Shown: positions 8,263 to 17,249 of the stretch, piece by piece
How positions within the stretch are numbered: position 1 is the first letter of the stretch
How the letters are laid out: every line of letters begins with the position of its first letter
Source: CAYMGM01 sp964390005
GTDB lineage: Bacteria; Pseudomonadota; Alphaproteobacteria; UBA9219
Direction: 5' to 3'
DNA: 64,000 bases
Assembly: GCA_964390005.1 (NCBI GenBank)
Contig: CAYMGM010000005.1
Span: forward strand, 62,001 to 126,000
Program-made: the position numbers and the translations under genes
Notes under the pieces: model-generated
The model's database searches: none
Seen by the model: only the letters and a program-made list of their open reading frames with translations
Told to the model about the DNA's origin: nothing

Positions 8263-9348
8263 ATGCGATCACATTCTTTTTTCCCACAAAGTATCCTTAT
8301 TCTTGGCATCCTTAGCACACTCTCTGGTTGCGGAGATCCGCGTGCCGTAATGCTGCCATTGCAATACCCCGACGGCAAACCAGTTGTCACGCAAGCGGGC
8401 GAACCCGTCATGGTTGGCTATCAAACCTATGGGTCCGCCACACACGCCGAAACGACGGCCCTTTATGAAACGGCAAAAGCGCCGACCTGCGCAACATGCG
8501 CCCGTGTGGGAGCTGTTGTTTCTGAACCCAGTTTGGTTCGCCAAGTCACAGGCGTCGTCGGTACAGCGGCTGTTGGCACCGGTGCCGTCATGACAGGGAT
8601 CGGCATGATGGATTACGGCGCCGCCGCGCGTGAAGGCAAATTGGCGGATAATTATTATACCGAAAACACAAATGTCACAAATGGGCGACGGGCCTATGCG
8701 TACCCCGTCGGCTATCGCGACACGCCGCGAAGACCGCCGGAACCGGGTGTTCCCCCCAAGAATCATTGGGGAGACGGCAGGCCTGTAAAATATGACGATC
8801 ACAACAAGCCAAGATACGACGGGGACGGGCACACACCGCCGCACGACGACGGAAGACACTATCCCGAACACGATGGCAAATATGACGGCTGGCACGACGG
8901 CGGATACAAAGGGACAACCAGCACGCATACCCAACCGTCATCTATTTCCGTTACGACAAGCGGCTCGTCTTCTGCCGCGTCAAATGCTTCGACGACAAGC
9001 AGTAGCACACAAGATACAGGCTCATTATCCGCCTATTATGCCCCGTGGGGTGGCGCTGGCCGCACCACAATGGCGGGGGCTTCGCAAACGATGAACGGCT
9101 CAGCCTCGGCCAACGCCCAGCAATCGGGCAGCACATCGATCACAGCATCCGGCCTGCGGCATGCCTCGATCACAGCGACCCAATCAGGCCAATCTTCGGC
9201 CGCGTCGGAAACAAGCGGCACACAGAACACGTCCATCGGCACGGGCAGATACGGACAGCCTTCGGTTCATTCTTCCACATCGGTAGATGCTTCGGCATCA
9301 TCTAACGCCTCACAATCGTCGAGTACGTCTGTTTATATCGGCGACTGA
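8263..9348 (+). CDS. Ser/Thr/Ala-rich outer-surface lipoprotein
   Basis: 361 residues. A lipoprotein signal ends in the lipobox LSGC, with Cys23 as the lipidated residue. A short folded part (about 25-135) contains a CATCA motif and a glycine-rich hydrophobic stretch. It is followed by an Asp/His/Gly-rich segment (about 160-215, many HDDG/YDGW-type units) that could bind metal, and by a Ser/Thr/Ala/Gln low-complexity tail to the end with repeated SSTS-like units. The tail resembles an extended, perhaps glycosylated, surface stalk. There is a 273-base gap upstream, and a strong terminator follows at once, so it is probably monocistronic. The function is unknown. Confidence 0.75.
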   Translation: MRSHSFFPQSILILGILSTLSGCGDPRAVMLPLQYPDGKPVVTQAGEPVMVGYQTYGSATHAETTALYETAKAPTCATCARVGAVVSEPSLVRQVTGVVGTAAVGTGAVMTGIGMMDYGAAAREGKLADNYYTENTNVTNGRRAYAYPVGYRDTPRRPPEPGVPPKNHWGDGRPVKYDDHNKPRYDGDGHTPPHDDGRHYPEHDGKYDGWHDGGYKGTTSTHTQPSSISVTTSGSSSAASNASTTSSSTQDTGSLSAYYAPWGGAGRTTMAGASQTMNGSASANAQQSGSTSITASGLRHASITATQSGQSSAASETSGTQNTSIGTGRYGQPSVHSSTSVDASASSNASQSSSTSVYIGD

Positions 9349-9352
9349 TTTT

Positions 9353-9384
9353 TCGGCGCACGAAAAACGTGCGCCGGTTTTGTT
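9353..9384 (+). terminator. Terminator after the lipoprotein gene
   Basis: A perfect 9-bp stem, CGGCGCACG (9354-9362) and CGTGCGCCG (9368-9376), with an AAAAA loop, is followed by GTTTTGTT. Confidence 0.88.
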
Positions 9385-9442
9385 CATTTTGAAAGACGAT
9401 ATAGGCCACAGGAATCCACAAGATGGAAAGGGAGGCGCGTAC

Positions 9443-10990
9443 ATGTTTCAGCAACAATCAAGCAACGAAACGCTTCGCCCTTTTTCGTGGGGAAGCAACG
9501 GCGTTGATATCTACGACCCGCTTTGGGAAGATTTTCAACGCGCTTGCGCCGCGCTTCCTGCCGAGAAGTCTTGGGAGCAAAAACTTATCGCTGTCTTCTT
9601 GGCTTTACCCTTGTTCTTTTCTTGGCCAAAGAGGCGGCGGCCCTTTGCGCGACCTTCTTTCAATTTTCGCGGACAAACGCACGCGATCTTTCTTCAGATT
9701 CACCAAACGCTTTGGTCGCCCGCCTTTTGGCTTGGCGTTATCTTTGGCGCGATCACACGTTTTTCAACCCGTATTGCTATCGAAGCCGCGTTTGCCTCCT
9801 CTCCGCGTCTTGGCACAGCGGCAGGTTTTATCGCTTGTGCCTGTGCGGGGCTTGCGGCCGGAATGGTTACGTACCTTATCCGCACCTGGTATCGAAATGC
9901 CCATCGCCCTGCTGGCACGGCTAAAGAAAAATATTGGAATAAGGCCTTGTTCGCCAGCGCGCTGATCGGCTTGTTTGGTGGCACGCTGGGCGGCTATGTC
10001 GCGCAGGCTGGCGTTGTTACGGCTCAGTCAGGCGGGCTCATTGTGGGCGCTGGCGCTGGCGTGACAACGGGCGCGGTCCGCGCCGGAATTGCCGCCCGGA
10101 AAGTGCCAGGCGAAGGGCCTTTGTGGCAAAGAATGGTCTATCAAAGCGCCTTTTTTGGCGTTTTAGGCGGCGCGACAGGCGTTATCGCCGCCGATTTGTT
10201 GAGCGTTCATGCTTCGATTGCGGCACCCCCTTCAGGCGAAGACCTGTTTCGCGTCGCGCCGTCGGCATCGGACGTCTCCAGCCCGCCCCTCCTTGCCGGA
10301 TCGCCTCATCTTTGGCCCCAGGAAAGCACGCTTATGGTTGCGCCTGTGCATCACGTTTCCGTGCAGGCGGATGATACATATGTTCTGACGTCACCGCCCG
10401 CCGCGCCGCCCACAGTCGCTCATGACGTTATCCAACACCCGCCGTCACGCCCCACGCTTTCGGCGCATGACGAGGCTTGCGCGAAACCCAAGGTCCGGCA
10501 TATCGTCCATCATAAACACGCCATCCGGCACCCCAAACCCGTTGTTCATAAAAATATCGTTTTGGATACGCCAAAAGTCCTGACGCCGCCGCAGGAGGTC
10601 TTGCCGCCTCCCCTGCCGAAACCGCTGCCACCGCCGCCGCCCCAAACCATCAACCCCTGTGCCGATGGGCTCTGCGATCAACCGCCATGTAAAACGAGCA
10701 GCGTCATCAAGCTTGAAGGCCCATGCGCCGATCCGCGCACGCCCTGTTCTGAAAAGATCGTTTTTAACGACAAGGGCGAAGCGACGCACGCGGTTTTAGA
10801 GCCGCGCCGAACGTCTCTTAACACGCCCTATTTAGAAATAGAAAACCCGCAGGAAGGCTCATCGCGTTGGGTCAACGTCGCCCATGGGCTTGTCCGCCCT
10901 GTAGAGGGTCCTGAATCAAAAGTGGCGTTGGTGGTGCCCGTGCAAGGTGGCAATCAAGGGCTGTCAATGGTTGCCCCGATGCCTGTTTAA
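9443..10990 (+). CDS. Membrane protein with Pro/His-rich tail
   Basis: Not recognised. The ATG at 9443 is chosen because GGGAGG sits eight bases upstream, giving 515 residues. An earlier in-frame start at 9287 would run through the preceding terminator. The N-terminal ~280 residues contain four or more hydrophobic segments, several of them Gly/Ala-rich with small-residue packing. Residues about 310-440 are Pro/His-rich (VHHKHAIRHPKPVVHK, runs of PPPPP), like a periplasm-spanning or metal-binding linker. A Cys-containing segment (about 425-455) follows. No enzyme motif is visible. It is not co-transcribed with the lipoprotein gene, because a terminator lies between them. Confidence 0.7.
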   Translation: MFQQQSSNETLRPFSWGSNGVDIYDPLWEDFQRACAALPAEKSWEQKLIAVFLALPLFFSWPKRRRPFARPSFNFRGQTHAIFLQIHQTLWSPAFWLGVIFGAITRFSTRIAIEAAFASSPRLGTAAGFIACACAGLAAGMVTYLIRTWYRNAHRPAGTAKEKYWNKALFASALIGLFGGTLGGYVAQAGVVTAQSGGLIVGAGAGVTTGAVRAGIAARKVPGEGPLWQRMVYQSAFFGVLGGATGVIAADLLSVHASIAAPPSGEDLFRVAPSASDVSSPPLLAGSPHLWPQESTLMVAPVHHVSVQADDTYVLTSPPAAPPTVAHDVIQHPPSRPTLSAHDEACAKPKVRHIVHHKHAIRHPKPVVHKNIVLDTPKVLTPPQEVLPPPLPKPLPPPPPQTINPCADGLCDQPPCKTSSVIKLEGPCADPRTPCSEKIVFNDKGEATHAVLEPRRTSLNTPYLEIENPQEGSSRWVNVAHGLVRPVEGPESKVALVVPVQGGNQGLSMVAPMPV

Positions 10991-11014
10991 AGACCGCCGG
11001 AAAAGGGCCTCAAA

Positions 11015-11371
11015 TTACGAGCCAAAGATTGCGCCAGGTGGTTGGCCGGTCCTGTTTGCTTGGGCGCTGCGCGTTGATCTTCCGCCTGGGTTGGCACCAT
11101 AAGCCGTTTCTTGATCGAAAGCCGCAAGAAGAGCGGGAAGGCCTTTTGTCGTTTCCTTTGGATCGCAAAAAGAGAGGGGATTTTTTTCTCCCTCGGCCCC
11201 TTTCTTCACAAAAAGGACATGTGCATAGTCGGGGGGTAGATCATCGCCATATATAGCCGCTTTTCGATAAGAACCGTCGGGCATTTGCAGCGTATAGACG
11301 CGCCCAATACGTTCCCCAAAGGGACCGTGACAATCAACACCGTCGATAACGATAGGCAAAGGATCGTTCAT
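11015..11371 (-). CDS. Short hypothetical protein
   Basis: Not recognised. 118 residues, with a compact beta-rich N-terminal half (MNDPLPIVIDGVDCHGPF...) and a Gln/Arg/Gly-rich C-terminus that looks disordered. There is no signal peptide or membrane span. It lies tail to tail with the Pro/His-rich membrane protein gene and downstream of tRNA-Lys on the same strand. A possible alternative is a spurious frame, but the amino-acid composition is like that of a real protein. Confidence 0.5.
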   Translation of the reverse strand: MNDPLPIVIDGVDCHGPFGERIGRVYTLQMPDGSYRKAAIYGDDLPPDYAHVLFVKKGAEGEKNPLSFCDPKETTKGLPALLAAFDQETAYGANPGGRSTRSAQANRTGQPPGAIFGS

Positions 11372-11465
11372 GCGAGCCTATTTCAGAAAAATGCCGGGAT
11401 TCCCGTCGTGACGCTTTCACACTCTTTTGTGAAAGCCGCAAGCTTCTGTGTAATTTTTGAAAAAA

Positions 11466-11541
<76 letters not shown>

Positions 11542-11714
11542 TTGGCCATAAGTAAGCCTTTAGAGCAGCCAGACAAGCCACAGGGCCCGTTCAATCCGGT
11601 TGCAAGGCGGTCTCTTTAGCAATATCGCGCCGTCCTGTCTAGACCTTCGTCGTTAAAAAGAGGGCAAAAGCGTGATTCTTTCCCCCAGCACAGGGTTAAT
11701 CAGCTCTTTTTCGC

Positions 11715-11752
11715 ATAAAAAGAGCCCCGGCGTCCTTTCAGATGCCGGGGCC
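11715..11752 (-). terminator. Terminator of the pentapeptide-repeat gene
   Basis: Read on the minus strand, GCCCCGGC, a 12-base loop and GCCGGGGC are followed by TCTTTTTA. It lies about 35 bases after the stop codon at 11786. Confidence 0.85.
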
Positions 11753-11785
11753 AAGGCTCCCCTCTACCCTCAGTGAAAACCTCTT

Positions 11786-12697
11786 TTAAGCGGCAAAGTC
11801 CAATGTTGCATAAAGGCTGGGGCGACGACGCATCGGCGCAGGCTTCGGCGCTTCAGGCAACGCCTGCTTCAAAGCCGCATAACGATCGCGCTCGACCGTC
11901 ACGCGGCCCGCGGCCCGGCGCAAATCCACGCCTTCGGTCTTCATGCCTTCGACCGCCGCACCCTGCATCTGCGCTTTGTCAAGGCTGCCCGCAAAGTCAA
12001 CATAAGAAAGCGTCGCCCCTTCAAAATCAGCACCAGCAAAGTTGCCGTTCATCTTTGCGCCCGTCAGGTCGGCATCGCGAAAGCAAACATCGCCGCCGAC
12101 AACATCGGCATTGTCCATGTTCACGCCGCACATTTTGGCGCCTTCGAAAGTCGTGCCTTCGCCAAAACGGCCATAGCTCATATCGCCAGACAGGCTCGAT
12201 TCTTTGAACCCACCATCCCAATTCGCCATCGGGGCTTGGATCCGGTTCATCGAAGCCGCACGGGCGCGCACATTATAAAAGTTTGCGCTGCCCAGCATCG
12301 CGCCGTCCATCTGCGCTTTGTCCAGCGTGGCATAGCTGAAGTCCACGTCCGTCAAGATCGCTTCGCTGAACATCGCGCCATGAAGGTTCATGTTCGCAAA
12401 GTTCTGGCCCGACAGGTTCGCGCCTTTGAAGTTGATCTGACGGAGCGCAGCTTCGCCAAGGACCCGGAGATCAAGACCGCGCAGATCCGCGCCGCTCAGA
12501 TCAAGACCTTTCAGGCTAAAAGCTTCAGGCTGACGCCCGCCCTTTTGGCTGAAAGATTTGATCAGATCTTCGGCAATCTGACGCTTGGATTTGTTCGACG
12601 TCGAAAGCGTCAGGGTATCGGTCCCGTCATGCTTATAAATATGCATGACACCAAGGCCCTGCTTTTCTTCAACGTCTTTGTTCCAAAAACCGGTCAT
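11786..12697 (-). CDS. Pentapeptide-repeat protein
   Basis: 303 residues. The ATG is preceded by AGGAG on the minus strand. After a unique N-terminus (about 1-60), residues about 62-260 follow the A(D/N)LXX five-residue pattern (LDLSGADLRGLDLR, INFKGANLSGQNFANMNL, ADLTGAKMNGNFAGADF), which folds as a right-handed quadrilateral beta-helix. There is no signal peptide, so it is probably cytoplasmic. Some members mimic DNA and protect gyrase, while others have no known role. Nothing here decides between them. It has its own promoter region and terminator. Confidence 0.9.
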   Translation of the reverse strand: MTGFWNKDVEEKQGLGVMHIYKHDGTDTLTLSTSNKSKRQIAEDLIKSFSQKGGRQPEAFSLKGLDLSGADLRGLDLRVLGEAALRQINFKGANLSGQNFANMNLHGAMFSEAILTDVDFSYATLDKAQMDGAMLGSANFYNVRARAASMNRIQAPMANWDGGFKESSLSGDMSYGRFGEGTTFEGAKMCGVNMDNADVVGGDVCFRDADLTGAKMNGNFAGADFEGATLSYVDFAGSLDKAQMQGAAVEGMKTEGVDLRRAAGRVTVERDRYAALKQALPEAPKPAPMRRRPSLYATLDFAA

Positions 12698-13024
12698 TAC
12701 AATCTCCTATCCTTATAAGATCAGGATAGTTCCGGGCGGTTAACGAACTGTGAATTTATCGCACTAAGTCATTGAAACTAAACAAGTTTGAACAATTTAT
12801 CTCAAATTTTAGCGAATTGTTTGGGATCAAAGGAAACCGCCGCTTTGCGGTAAGAGAAGCGGGGCCAGGGCCTCCCTGCGGCGGGTCCTTGAATTAGTTG
12901 CATAAAATGCCGTCTAAAAAAATCGTGCGCACGGCGTTTAAAAAGCGCCGGGGGGTTTGACAAAAAGGGGCCGGATGCGCACATTAGCGACCTGTTTACT
13001 CTTTTTGTTAGGACGCATCTGCAC
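12698..13024. other. Divergent intergenic region, possible gatB promoter
   Basis: 327 bases separate the pentapeptide-repeat gene and gatB. I see no convincing gene. A TTGACA at 12957-12962 could be a -35 box for gatB, but the -10 around 12980-12987 is poor. The half next to the pentapeptide gene is AT-rich, as expected of its promoter. Confidence 0.35.
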
Positions 13025-14476
13025 ATGTCATTAATCGAAGGCCAGACGGGCAAATGGGAAATGGTGATCGGGCTTGAAGTTCATGCTCAGGTTATCTCGC
13101 AAGCCAAGCTTTTTTCGGGAGCTGCGACAGCTTTCGGGGCCGAGCCCAATGCGCAAGTCAGCTTTGTTGACGCAGGCTTTCCGGGCATGCTGCCCGTCAT
13201 TAATAACAAATGCGTCGAGCAAGCCGTCCGCACGGGCCTGGGCCTGAAGGCACAGATCAATTTAAGATCCGTTTTCGACCGCAAGAATTATTTCTACGCC
13301 GATCTGCCAAACGGCTATCAGATCAGCCAGTTCACGCAGCCCATCGTCGGCAAAGGCGAAATCATCTTGGACCTGCCGGGCGATCAGACCCGCACCGTCG
13401 GCATCACGCGTTTGCATCTAGAGCAGGATGCGGGCAAAAGCATGCACGATCAAAGCCCGACAAAAACTTTTGTCGATTTGAATCGCGCGGGCGTCGCGCT
13501 GATGGAAATCGTGTCCGAGCCCGATATGCGGTCATCGGAAGAAGCCGCGGCCTATTTGAAAAAGCTGCGCGCCATTTTGCGCTACCTCGGCACTTGCGAT
13601 GGCAACATGGAAGAAGGCTCGATGCGCTGCGACGTGAACTTGTCGATGCGCCGCGAAGGCGACACCAAGCTGGGCACACGCTGCGAGATTAAAAACGTGA
13701 ACTCGATCCGCTTCGTCCAGCAAGCCATCGAATATGAAGCCCGCCGTCAGGTCGAGATTTTAGAAGCCGGCGGCTCGATCAATCAGGAAACGCGTCTGTG
13801 GGATACAACCAAAGGCGAAACGCGATCCATGCGCTCAAAAGAAGAGGCGCATGACTATCGCTATTTCCCTGATCCCGATTTGCTGCCACTGGTTCTTGAA
13901 GCCGCTTGGGTAGAAGACATCAAGAAAACGCTGCCTGAATTGCCTGACCCCAAAAAGGCGCGCTTTATCGAGCAATATGGCCTTCCCTTCTATGACGCAG
14001 GCGTTTTAGTTGCCGAAAAAGCGACAGCGGATTTCTTTGAAGATGTTGCCAAAGGCCGCGATGGCAAACTCGCCGCCAACTGGGTGATGGTTGAATTGTT
14101 TGGCGCGCTCAACAAAATGGGCAAGACAATTGAAACCAGCCCCGTCTCGGCAAACGCCTTAGGTGGCTTGATCGATCTGATTGCCGACAACACGCTGTCG
14201 GGACGCTTGGCCAAAGACGTCTTTGCTGCCATGCTGGAAACAGGCAAGGACGCCGCGCAAATCGTCGAAGAGAAAGGCTTGCGCCAAGTCACAGACACGG
14301 GTGCGATCGAAGCCGAGATTGACAAAATCTTGGCGGCCAACGCGGACAAGGTCGCAGACTACAAAGCGGGCAAAGACAAACTGTTCGGTTTCTTCGTCGG
14401 TCAAGTCATGAAAGCGATGGGCGGCAAAGCAAACCCCGCCATGCTGAATGAGCTTTTGAAGAAAAAGCTGGCGTGA
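13025..14476 (+). CDS. gatB: Aspartyl/glutamyl-tRNA amidotransferase subunit B
   Basis: 483 residues, normal for GatB. It is the tRNA- and kinase-bearing subunit of GatCAB, which converts misacylated Glu-tRNA-Gln or Asp-tRNA-Asn to the correct Gln or Asn form using ammonia from GatA. Family signatures are present: MVIGLEVHAQ at the start, NYFYADLPNGYQISQ, the EEGSMRCDVNLSMR motif and the C-terminal helical YqeY-like domain with GKANPAMLNELLKKKL. gatA and gatC are not next to it in this window. A bidirectional terminator follows. Confidence 0.98.
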   Translation: MSLIEGQTGKWEMVIGLEVHAQVISQAKLFSGAATAFGAEPNAQVSFVDAGFPGMLPVINNKCVEQAVRTGLGLKAQINLRSVFDRKNYFYADLPNGYQISQFTQPIVGKGEIILDLPGDQTRTVGITRLHLEQDAGKSMHDQSPTKTFVDLNRAGVALMEIVSEPDMRSSEEAAAYLKKLRAILRYLGTCDGNMEEGSMRCDVNLSMRREGDTKLGTRCEIKNVNSIRFVQQAIEYEARRQVEILEAGGSINQETRLWDTTKGETRSMRSKEEAHDYRYFPDPDLLPLVLEAAWVEDIKKTLPELPDPKKARFIEQYGLPFYDAGVLVAEKATADFFEDVAKGRDGKLAANWVMVELFGALNKMGKTIETSPVSANALGGLIDLIADNTLSGRLAKDVFAAMLETGKDAAQIVEEKGLRQVTDTGAIEAEIDKILAANADKVADYKAGKDKLFGFFVGQVMKAMGGKANPAMLNELLKKKLA

Positions 14477-14495
14477 TTTTCTTTACCCTAAAAAC

Positions 14496-14527
14496 AAAAA
14501 GGCGTCTGCAAAAACAGACGCCTTTTT
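14496..14527. terminator. Bidirectional terminator between gatB and the fibre gene
   Basis: A perfect stem, AAAAAGGCGTCTG (14496-14508) and CAGACGCCTTTTT (14515-14527), has T-runs on both strands, so it can end both converging genes. Confidence 0.93.
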
Positions 14528-14554
14528 CTTGCTCTTCATTGAAGGCGAAATACC

Positions 14555-16384
14555 CTATTTCTCGCGCTTCTCTAAAGCATCGAGCCGCTTGCGCAGGTCG
14601 TCATTTTCAGCCTTTAATTCCTGCATTCCTTTAACGAGAACAGGAACAAGAGACCCGTATGCAATGCTCTTTGTCTTCATTTCATCATTTGCCGTTGTCA
14701 CAACTTCAGGAACAATAGGTTCAACATCCTGTGCAATAAAACCGATCTGATGTTTCTTTTCCCAATCCTGATCTTGTTTGATCCAGTTAAAACCGACAGG
14801 TTGCAAATGCATGACCGTTTCCAGCCCATAGGATAGAGGCGTAACGTCCTTTTTCATTCGTTTATCAGAAAGGTTCGTATAAGCCGATGTTCCTGCAACC
14901 GAGCCATTAACATGAAGGGTATAGCTTGGCGTCAGCGTTCCAATGCCGACATGGCCTGTTGACGAAAGAAAAAGGATAACATTAGCCCCCGATCCAAAAC
15001 GCAAGCCTTTTCCGGTTCCCGTCCAAAGAAAGGGTTCGATGTTGGCAGCGGCATTACCACTACTCCCATCCATGCCTAAAGCAAAAATATCTTGTGTCCC
15101 GTCATTGAACCAAATGGTGCCGCCACCACCGCTGCTTAGGCTTCCGTTGACAATACGAATACCTGTTGTTCCGTCTGTTCCATCTTTGCGCAGATCCAAA
15201 AGCTTTCCTGGACTCGTTGTCCCAATGCCGACGCTTCCTGTTGATGTATAGATAAGGTTCGCCGCGCCAGCGAGAGAGCCTGCATTGTTGTATTGCACTT
15301 GCATATTTGAGCCAGCAGGAGCCCCCACCGTACTGCTGCTGCTCCCGCTTCCCGAACTGCTGGCCGCAGAAACATAAACAGAGATTTTGATGCCGCCTGC
15401 ACCGCCTGCAGCGCCAACGGCTCCCGTTCCATTGAAAGAGCCCGCAACACCAGCCGTACCACCACTACCGATCGTGTAGTAATAAGTCCCAGAGGGGGAT
15501 GTCATAAGCTTTGCAGCATAGCCACCACTGCCGCCGCCACCGCCAGGCCAGCCCCCAGTGCCATATGCGCCACCACCGCCGCCACCGCCGCCAAAGGCTC
15601 CACCAACGGCGGCAGCATAGCCACCCGTATAGTTACCACCATATCCGCCGCCGCCGCCCAATGGGGCCGACCCCCCTGTGCCGCCAGCGCCATATCCACC
15701 CGAGGCCGTATAGGTACCACCACCGCCGCCGCCTTTAAGATTCACGTCCCCACCACTGCCGATGCCCGCAGCACTGCCCGCTGAGGTAATGCCGCCGGTA
15801 CCGCCAGAAGCACTTAAAGTGGGTGACGTGCACGCGGTCGCATTGCTGCCAAAGCAAGTTGACGCACCGCTTCCACCACTTGTGGCTGTGCCGTTTCCGG
15901 CCCCACCAGCCCCACCGCCGCCGCCGCCCCAAAGCTCAACCACCATGTAAAGCGTATTGCTGGGCAAGGTTAGAACCGTGCCGCTCAGTGAAGGTTGGCT
16001 GTTCGCAGCGCCCGAGAAAACAACCGAGTAATTTGAAACAGCCGTTGAACTTGAATACACGCCAACAAGTTGTGTGCTACCGCCCCCCAGCGCGCCCCAA
16101 CTCGATCCGTCGCACCCTTCAAAGCCGGTTCCTGTCCAACGGATCATACCAGCGATGCTCGTCGAACAGGCGCTTGCTGTCGTGCCGTGAAGCAAAGGCT
16201 GCGTCACCCATGTGGTACCATTACAAAGAAAACAGCCATTTGTGTTGCAAGCTGAGGCCCCAGATTTAGAACAAACCGCTCCTGATGCAGCCGCATCGGC
16301 ATAAGCGGATGAAAGATACGCTTCCCCTCCCAACAAAACCGTTAGGGCAAGGGTTGTCGTTAAAGGAAGCCAACGTGATGACAT
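14555..16384 (-). CDS. Secreted glycine-rich fibre with S74 autocleaving chaperone tail
   Basis: 609 residues. A signal peptide (about 1-30, cleavage near AYADA) is followed by a small Cys-rich module (CSKSGASACNTNGCFLC). Next come a glycine-rich region (about 150-340, many GGGGG runs) and a repetitive beta segment with repeated VGIGT motifs. The C-terminal intramolecular chaperone of the endosialidase/peptidase S74 type begins SDKRMKK at Ser506 and ends in a coiled coil. In phage tail spikes this domain trimerises the fibre and cuts itself off at the conserved Ser. Such domains also occur in bacterial surface proteins, and no other phage gene is nearby, so a cell-surface or secreted trimeric fibre is more likely than a prophage remnant. 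Confidence 0.85.
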   Translation of the reverse strand: MSSRWLPLTTTLALTVLLGGEAYLSSAYADAAASGAVCSKSGASACNTNGCFLCNGTTWVTQPLLHGTTASACSTSIAGMIRWTGTGFEGCDGSSWGALGGGSTQLVGVYSSSTAVSNYSVVFSGAANSQPSLSGTVLTLPSNTLYMVVELWGGGGGGAGGAGNGTATSGGSGASTCFGSNATACTSPTLSASGGTGGITSAGSAAGIGSGGDVNLKGGGGGGTYTASGGYGAGGTGGSAPLGGGGGYGGNYTGGYAAAVGGAFGGGGGGGGAYGTGGWPGGGGGSGGYAAKLMTSPSGTYYYTIGSGGTAGVAGSFNGTGAVGAAGGAGGIKISVYVSAASSSGSGSSSSTVGAPAGSNMQVQYNNAGSLAGAANLIYTSTGSVGIGTTSPGKLLDLRKDGTDGTTGIRIVNGSLSSGGGGTIWFNDGTQDIFALGMDGSSGNAAANIEPFLWTGTGKGLRFGSGANVILFLSSTGHVGIGTLTPSYTLHVNGSVAGTSAYTNLSDKRMKKDVTPLSYGLETVMHLQPVGFNWIKQDQDWEKKHQIGFIAQDVEPIVPEVVTTANDEMKTKSIAYGSLVPVLVKGMQELKAENDDLRKRLDALEKREK

Positions 16385-16589
16385 AAGATTGAGCGCCTTG
16401 CTTTATGGTTACAGTCCGTATTCGTGTCACAAACTGAGGAGGGATCGTCATTTAATTACAACTAAACGGCTTACTTGGAATAAATTGAAGCGTCAATGTA
16501 TAATTCGACCTGAGATCCCTTGGCTTTTAAGGGCAACCTTGGTAAATATGAAACGATGTCTTTCTTCTTTAAGCGAAAGGGAATGATCT

Positions 16590-17099
16590 ATGGGTACACG
16601 CGCGCGCGAAATTGTCGGCCCGAAGGTTGACGAAATCCTCAAGCTTCTCAATGCGGCCTATGCCAGCGAATGGCTGGCCTATTATCAATATTGGCTGGGT
16701 GCCAAACTGATCAAAGGGCCGATGAAAGATGCCGTCGCTGCCGAGCTGACCCTGCACGCGACCGAAGAGCTGGCGCACGCCGTCCTTCTCGCGGACCGTA
16801 TCATTCAGCTTGGAGGCACCCCTGTTTTAACACCTGAAGGCTGGGCCAAGGAAAGCCCCTGCGCCTACGACGCCCCCAGCGACCCTTATGTCGCCGTTTT
16901 GCTTGATCAGAACATTGCGGGCGAACAATGCGCTATTTCAACCTATAAGGGCTTGATGGATGTAACAAAGGACGTCGACATGGTGACCTATAATATGGCG
17001 CTGACGATCCTTGAGCAGGAAGTCGAGCATGAAGAGGATTTACAAAGCCTGCGCGAAGATTTGGATCTAATGGTTGAACGTGGATGTGGCTGTAAATAA
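16590..17099 (+). CDS. Ferritin-like, Dps-like di-iron protein
   Basis: 169 residues, a single four-helix bundle. Iron-ligand motifs are visible: EWLAYYQY in helix 1, ATEELAHA in helix 2, GEQCAISTY in helix 3 and EQEVEHEEDL in helix 4, as in bacterioferritin and Dps-like (DPSL/thioferritin) proteins. Two Cys beside the metal site (SPCAY and GEQCA) recall the Cys pair of DPSL proteins, which use peroxide to oxidise iron. A C-terminal GCGCK is also present. The likely role is iron storage or peroxide defence in the cytoplasm. The haem-binding Met of true bacterioferritin is not evident. It is a single gene with an AAAGGGA ribosome-binding site and a terminator. Confidence 0.88.
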   Translation: MGTRAREIVGPKVDEILKLLNAAYASEWLAYYQYWLGAKLIKGPMKDAVAAELTLHATEELAHAVLLADRIIQLGGTPVLTPEGWAKESPCAYDAPSDPYVAVLLDQNIAGEQCAISTYKGLMDVTKDVDMVTYNMALTILEQEVEHEEDLQSLREDLDLMVERGCGCK

Positions 17100-17115
17100 C
17101 GCTCTTTTCTTTCAG

Positions 17116-17142
17116 AAAACCCCGGCAATGCCGGGGTTTTTT
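17116..17142 (+). terminator. Terminator of the ferritin-like gene
   Basis: The stem AAAACCCCGGC / GCCGGGGTTTT with a three-base loop (AAT) ends in a T-run. Confidence 0.93.
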
Positions 17143-17249
17143 ATTGTTTTTTAACTTTTCATCGGACTCTTGCCCAAAATAAACGGCTTGTTAAACCAAA
17201 GATCGTATTCTCAGGCTATATTATTGCCTTTGATTGATGGATTTAAGCC

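Noticed and set aside
8112..8315. Short plus-strand frame before the lipoprotein gene
   Set aside because: No ribosome-binding site, no recognisable protein, and it overlaps the start of the lipoprotein in another frame.
15500..15960. Dense CCACCGCCGCC-type repeats resembling a tandem or CRISPR-like array
   Set aside because: The unit length and spacing are irregular, and the repeats are simply glycine codons of the secreted fibre read on the other strand.
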